Source: Lachnoanaerobaculum orale | Lineage (GTDB): Bacteria; Bacillota; Clostridia; Lachnospirales; Lachnospiraceae | Direction of reading: 5' to 3' | Length of the DNA stretch: 64,000 nt | Assembly (NCBI RefSeq): GCF_003862485.1 | Contig: NZ_RRCM01000001.1 | Location: 1,545,374-1,609,373, forward strand | Shown: positions 59,789 through 64,000 of the stretch, in pieces | How positions within the stretch are numbered: the first letter of the stretch is position 1 | How the letters are laid out: each line of letters opens with the position of its first letter | Made by a program: the position numbers and the translations under genes | Notes under the pieces: model-generated | Database searches by the model: none | What the model was told of the DNA's origin: nothing | The model's input: the letters and a program-made list of their open reading frames with translations, nothing else

Positions 59789-60895
59789 TCATTTTATCTT
59801 TTTTAATTGATTAACATCATATGACCTTTTCTGATAGGCCAGCAAATACCATATTGAACTATCCCCTGACTTTGAACCATTGTCTATAAGTTGTTTTGCT
59901 TTCTCTGGTAACTTATCGTAAACCCCCTTAGCACTTAGAAGCTGTTTTAATTCTCTATAATATTCATTTACAATTTTTCCTGTTTTATCATTAGACTTTT
60001 TCAGCGCTATACGATTAGAATTTGAAAAGATGGTTTTCCATTGGCCTTTGTATTGTTTGTACTTGATTTTATTATGTTCAAAATTATTATTAATTTCATC
60101 ATATATTTTATTATATTTTCCACCATTGATAACTACAATAGATTTGTTAGTCATTCTATTAAGAATATCATTTAAATGAGTCTCAATACTCTTTAGAAAG
60201 TTTGATGAAGTTAAAAAATTACTAAAAATCACCAACTCATACTTATCGTTCCCTGAATATTCTTTAATGTTATAATGTTTACCATGATGAAAAGGAACAT
60301 GATATTTTTTTCCCTCTTTAAGTGCAATTTCTGTAAATCTATGTAGAAAATTCCTGAATGAATTACTATTTTCAACATAGTCAGATTTAATCTCTAATCT
60401 TATATCTTTATGTTGTTTAAGCCAATCATAAAAGTCCGAAAATGCCAAAAGAGCCGGTGCAGGTCCTGTTCCTACATCTAATATTCTAACAGTATAATCA
60501 AATTTGTTATTATATTGTTTTTTAGTTAAATTACTCATAATATAATGTTCTTTTGTCTCTAATAATTTTAATTGCATATATTGAAAACGATGATATCTTT
60601 CCAGCAAATGGAGCATTACATAAGCCATTACAATCTCTCTATTATTATAGTTAACTTTATTGCAACTGGTTATAACTTTCTCAAATATTTGAAATTCTTT
60701 CATATCAGAAAAATCAAGTCCAAAACAATCTTTCGGTTCTCGAAAAATCTTTATTAAAAGATTTTTTAAAAACTTTATATCTTTCAACTGTTGACTTTTT
60801 AATTTTTTTAATAATATTTTTTTATTTCTATCCTTAATGATGCTTCGTATATTCTTTAATATTTTTATTTTAAGAATATAATTAATAAATTTCAT
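59789..60895 (-). CDS. Divergent SAM-dependent methyltransferase-fold protein
   Basis: About 368 residues from the ATG at 60895 (GAGGAATG site), preferred to a GTG six codons upstream. It is very Lys/Asn-rich, with visibly lower GC than the housekeeping genes. A basic helical N-terminal region (about 1-60) precedes a Rossmann motif I VRILDVGTGPAPALLAF (about 140) and a motif IV-like VIFSNFLTSSNFL. No NPPY or DPPY is present, so it is unlikely to be a DNA amino-methylase; Rsm22-type rRNA methyltransferases are a distant resemblance. Between hsdS and the SAMD9-like gene. Function unknown. Confidence 0.55.
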   Translation of the reverse strand: MKFINYILKIKILKNIRSIIKDRNKKILLKKLKSQQLKDIKFLKNLLIKIFREPKDCFGLDFSDMKEFQIFEKVITSCNKVNYNNREIVMAYVMLHLLERYHRFQYMQLKLLETKEHYIMSNLTKKQYNNKFDYTVRILDVGTGPAPALLAFSDFYDWLKQHKDIRLEIKSDYVENSNSFRNFLHRFTEIALKEGKKYHVPFHHGKHYNIKEYSGNDKYELVIFSNFLTSSNFLKSIETHLNDILNRMTNKSIVVINGGKYNKIYDEINNNFEHNKIKYKQYKGQWKTIFSNSNRIALKKSNDKTGKIVNEYYRELKQLLSAKGVYDKLPEKAKQLIDNGSKSGDSSIWYLLAYQKRSYDVNQLKKIK

Positions 60896-61172
60896 AATTA
60901 ACACATTCCTCACATATATTGTTACTATTAATCATTTTCAATTTCTCAAGTTGTGGTGCTAGAATTATCTAATACATATTTAACGTATAATACCTTATAT
61001 AGGTGTTATTTATAAGCATTTCTTTATAATAACTAGAATTTACATTATTTAAATATTTTGAAAACTCTAAATTCTAAACTATATTAAAGCCTACATCTAT
61101 TTAAATAACCTAATTACAGTTAAATATTTAATTCTACGAGATATTATCAATAATATATAAATATCTACTTAT
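60896..61172. other. 277-bp extremely AT-rich gap
   Basis: Between hsdS and the methyltransferase-like gene. No ORF, terminator or consensus promoter is evident; a TATTAT near 60990 on the minus strand may be a -10. Confidence 0.5.
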
Positions 61173-62585
61173 CTATAGTTGTTTAATTATATTAATATAT
61201 TGTAGTAGTTCTTCAACCCTCGAAACAATACGCTGTTGCTCTATAATTGGCGGAAGAGGTATAAGCATTTTTGATAATGTCTGTCCATTGCAATTTGGCT
61301 GTGCAGTAGAAATTGTACCAGCTCTTAACTGATTCCAATACAAATTTGTCTGCATAAAGTAATATAAATACAATGGATTTAGCATATTGCTATACCTCGT
61401 CCTTATAAGGTATCCTGCGTAAATAGATTCTTCCAATATATCTCTTACAATATAAGATTTTCCAACAGTACCTCCTGTTCTTGCAAATAAAATATCATTT
61501 TCAGCCAGTTTATATTTATCTATATCTTTTTCATCTATATCACAAAATGGCACATTATCCCAATTTATCATTCCATTTTGTATATCTGTTATACGTACCA
61601 TTTTTATTCTTCCATTTGTTTTTGCCGGTGCATTATAACCATATTGGATAGAAAATGATAGTTCACCCCATCTCGTCCACTTCCAACTATCCGGTATATC
61701 AAATGGTATTTCATCATCATTTATTTCAGGCAGAACCTTTTCTTTTTTTATCTTCCCCTCTTTTATCAGTCTTTGTTTCTCAGCCTGTATCTTCTTATAC
61801 AGTTCCTCTCCTGTTCCTTCCTCAGCTCTTTGTTCCACAAGTTTACCTTGAATAGCATACTCTAAAATAGACTTTTTCATATTATCAGGAAATCCGGCAT
61901 TAAGCTTTTCGAGTTTTTCATAATTTAACGCATATTTTTCTACATATGGAAAAAGTTCTTCTATTTTATTAACTATACGTTTTTGTTCCTCTAGTGGTGG
62001 TATCGGTAGTGGATAGTTAAATAGCAACTCTTTATTTAGATGTGGTATTGCTGCCCCCTTTTTATTTTCTCTGAGTTCCTTTCTTTTATACTCAAGAAAG
62101 TTAATTATATATTTTCTATCCATGGATTCTGGTATCGATAATATTTTGAACGTACTACCCAAATATCCTTCTTCCTTCAATTCAAATACTTCTCCGGAAT
62201 TTTCTCCATCTACTAAAATGACATTTGTACCTTTAGACACATACTCCCCTTCACAATGTATTTTGGGCGATATATTCCCCCTAAGGTATCTTGCCTCAAG
62301 ATATTTATACTGAATATTCTCTTTTTTTTCTCCTTTTGATAGTTGTATAATATTTCCAAGCCTTACCCATTTCCAACTCTCTGGTATATCAAAAGGAGCC
62401 TCTTCTTCACTTATATCAGGCAGTATCTTTTCTTTTTTTATCTTTCCATCTTTTATCAGTCTTTGTTTCTCAACCAGTATCTTCCTATAAAGTTCCTCTC
62501 CTGTTCCTTCCTCAGCTCTTTGTTCTACCAACTTTCCCTGTATTGCATACTGTAAGATACTTGATTTTAATTGCTCCGGTGTCAT
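61173..62585 (-). CDS. hsdS: Type I restriction-modification specificity subunit HsdS
   Basis: 470 residues with two target-recognition domains. Each is introduced by a nearly identical spacer helix: YAIQGKLVEQRAEEGTGEEL (about 12-31 and again about 240-259), then EKQRLIK and FDIPxSWKW. The TRDs between them differ, so the two halves of the bipartite target are unrelated. The C-terminal LIPLPPIIEQQRIVSRVEELLQYI is the closing helix. It overlaps hsdM by 4 nt (ATGA). The long internal DNA repeat allows shuffling of TRDs. Confidence 0.93.
   Translation of the reverse strand: MTPEQLKSSILQYAIQGKLVEQRAEEGTGEELYRKILVEKQRLIKDGKIKKEKILPDISEEEAPFDIPESWKWVRLGNIIQLSKGEKKENIQYKYLEARYLRGNISPKIHCEGEYVSKGTNVILVDGENSGEVFELKEEGYLGSTFKILSIPESMDRKYIINFLEYKRKELRENKKGAAIPHLNKELLFNYPLPIPPLEEQKRIVNKIEELFPYVEKYALNYEKLEKLNAGFPDNMKKSILEYAIQGKLVEQRAEEGTGEELYKKIQAEKQRLIKEGKIKKEKVLPEINDDEIPFDIPDSWKWTRWGELSFSIQYGYNAPAKTNGRIKMVRITDIQNGMINWDNVPFCDIDEKDIDKYKLAENDILFARTGGTVGKSYIVRDILEESIYAGYLIRTRYSNMLNPLYLYYFMQTNLYWNQLRAGTISTAQPNCNGQTLSKMLIPLPPIIEQQRIVSRVEELLQYINIIKQL
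61683..61880 (-). repeat. hsdS internal repeat copy B
   Basis: About 195 bp similar to 62376-62570, including 35 identical bases (61801-61835 versus 62491-62525). It encodes the central spacer helices of HsdS. Confidence 0.8.
62376..62570 (-). repeat. hsdS internal repeat copy A
   Basis: Direct repeat of 61683-61880, encoding the N-terminal spacer helices. The two copies flank the first target-recognition domain. Confidence 0.8.
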
Positions 62586-64000
62586 TCTATGATACCTCCA
62601 GGTAATAATGCTTCCAACTTGGCAAGTACTTTATCTATCTCTGCATTCAATGTAGCTCTCTTTTCTTGGTATTCTCTTATTGTATCTAGTGGATCAAGTA
62701 CTTCTTCTTCTTCATGTGTGTATCCACATAGATCCAGGTTACATCCCTGTTCATTAACCAGAAAATCTGTGCTAAACTCTTGTGCCTTGAAATTTTCTCC
62801 ATCCGGAATACTTTTTCGATCACTCCACCATTCAACACATTCATCAAAGTGTTTGAGTTCCATAGGCTTTGTCTTTGAAAAATGCTTTCTATCTGACGGA
62901 ATATTTATTCTATAGAACCAAGTTTTACCAATTGATTCCTTATTATCAAAGAAAAGCAAATTCGTTGAAATAGAAGTATATGGGCTAAATACTGAATTTG
63001 GCAGTCTCACAATAGTATGCAAGTTAAATTCGTTTAATAATTTCTTTTTAATATTTACTTTCGTATTATCCAAACCAAACAAGAATCCATCCGGTACAAC
63101 CACCGCTGCTCTACCGTTTTTCTTTAAACGATACATAATAACTGACATAAACAGGTCGGCTGTTTCAGAACTTGCCAAATCGTCAGGAAAGAACCCTTGA
63201 ATAGATTTATCTTCATGTCCACCATACGGTGGATTCATCAGTATAACATCAAATTTATCATCATCTGTATAGTCAAGCAGATTATATTTAAGTGAATTAG
63301 TATGATAAATATTTGGTGTCTCTATATCATGCAATAGCATGTTTGTCACACATAATAAGTATGGAAACGGCTTTTTCTCAATACCATAAATACTGCTGTC
63401 AAGCATCCTTTTATCTAAAGTATCATTTACCTGTTCTGATAATACATTAAGCCATGATGTTATAAATCCGCCCGTTCCACAGGCAAAATCCGCCATTTTT
63501 TCACCAAGCTTAGGCTGTATCATTCTTGCCATAAAATCAGTTACTGCTCTAGGCGTATAGAATTCACCTGATGAGCCTGCAGACTGCAACTCCCTCAAAA
63601 TTTCCTCATACACAAATCCAAAAGCATGACTTTCCTTTACATCATCAAACTCAATCTCGTCAATAATATCTATCACCTGACGTAAATATACTCCATCTTT
63701 CATATAGTTATTGGCATCTTCAAACGTGGAATATACAATTGCCTTTTTCATAGGTGTATCAGGTGTAACTCTGATTCCGCTGTACATTATCGTATCTCCA
63801 TCTTTTACATCATTACCCTTTAACACCGGAAACAATTTATTATTGACAAAATCAAGTAGTGTATCTCCTGTCATAGCATGACCGCTACTATCCGCTTTTG
63901 CCCAATTTCTCCACCTCAAATCTTCAGGTATTATCGACTTGTAATTATCTTCACTTACCTCCCAATCATCTTCCTTTGAATCATATGCTTTTAAGAAAAG
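62582..64000 (-). CDS. hsdM: Type I restriction-modification methylase HsdM, 5' end cut by window edge
   Basis: 472 codons are visible, and the frame is open to the right edge, so the N terminus is missing. An in-frame TTG at 63919 is internal: the upstream codons (FLKAYDSKEDDWEVSEDNYK) look like normal HsdM. Motif I is DFACGTGGF and motif IV NPPYGG, giving N6-adenine methylation. GEFYTPRAVTDFMARM is the family helical lead-in. The C-terminal EEEEVLDPLDTIREYQEKRATL helix contacts HsdS. hsdR is not in the window. Confidence 0.95.
   Translation of the reverse strand, partial: LFLKAYDSKEDDWEVSEDNYKSIIPEDLRWRNWAKADSSGHAMTGDTLLDFVNNKLFPVLKGNDVKDGDTIMYSGIRVTPDTPMKKAIVYSTFEDANNYMKDGVYLRQVIDIIDEIEFDDVKESHAFGFVYEEILRELQSAGSSGEFYTPRAVTDFMARMIQPKLGEKMADFACGTGGFITSWLNVLSEQVNDTLDKRMLDSSIYGIEKKPFPYLLCVTNMLLHDIETPNIYHTNSLKYNLLDYTDDDKFDVILMNPPYGGHEDKSIQGFFPDDLASSETADLFMSVIMYRLKKNGRAAVVVPDGFLFGLDNTKVNIKKKLLNEFNLHTIVRLPNSVFSPYTSISTNLLFFDNKESIGKTWFYRINIPSDRKHFSKTKPMELKHFDECVEWWSDRKSIPDGENFKAQEFSTDFLVNEQGCNLDLCGYTHEEEEVLDPLDTIREYQEKRATLNAEIDKVLAKLEALLPGGIIE

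Noticed and set aside
59789-60895. DNA adenine or cytosine methylase of the R-M system
   Set aside because: No NPPY/DPPY or PCQ motif; only a generic SAM-binding loop is visible.
61683-62570. CRISPR-like repeats
   Set aside because: Only two long, imperfect, protein-coding copies; they encode the HsdS spacer helices.

Overview
The window comes from a low-GC, anaerobic Gram-positive bacterium of the Clostridia, most likely Lachnospiraceae. The evidence is a complete rnfCDGEAB operon, a monomeric [FeFe]-hydrogenase, a tandem feoA-feoA-feoB operon ending in a tiny Cys-rich protein, T-box leaders on ileS and thrS, a CIRCE element, a glycogen phosphorylase and a VPKTA-type wall anchor. No rRNA or tRNA gene was recognised. 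Most genes lie on the minus strand, and both edges cut genes.

Layout. 1-2.3 kb: the truncated half of an ABC exporter with its TetR repressor; both upstream regions carry the same operator half-sites. 2.3-4.7 kb: an accessory patch with an AbiEi/AbiEii toxin-antitoxin pair, its autoregulatory promoter, a SUKH immunity-like protein and a gene scrap. 4.8-14.4 kb: a minus-strand housekeeping cluster (ileS behind an Ile T-box, glycogen phosphorylase, HAD phosphatase, aminopeptidase P, 23S rRNA methyltransferase). 14.4-21.3 kb: a DUF554 membrane protein, a 575-bp gap with a candidate plus-strand small RNA, and the Rnf operon with a leader of about 190 nt. 21.3-28.8 kb: argS, efp, aroQ-aroE-yqeG-nrdR, a small membrane protein, galK and degV. 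29-44 kb: a TOBE/Mop protein, htpG, hydrogenase, a Ser/Asn-rich wall protein, an EF-G paralogue, tyrA-aroA, a CAP-domain secreted protein, an RNHCP protein, thrS behind a Thr T-box, and a GltD-like oxidoreductase. 44-50.4 kb: a metal-homeostasis block with a DtxR-type repressor, a P1B-type ATPase with a DUF6110 partner, and the divergent feo operon. The shared regulatory region contains four TTAG-N6-CTAA boxes. 50.4-55.4 kb: a TetM-like GTPase fused to a YacP/Rae1-like NYN nuclease, ybaK, radA and a conserved small protein. 55.5-64 kb: an AT-rich defence island of type I R-M genes (hsdM partial, hsdS), a divergent methyltransferase-fold protein and a 1382-residue SAMD9-like STAND NTPase.

How the genes work together. 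Rnf, hydrogenase and feo fit a ferredoxin-based anaerobic energy metabolism with ferrous iron supply. The aro and tyr genes form two pieces of the aromatic amino acid pathway. The two strongest candidates for undescribed biology are the ribosome-protection GTPase/A-site-nuclease fusion at 50375-52984 and the SAMD9-like protein plus methyltransferase-like protein next to the type I R-M genes at 55494-60895.
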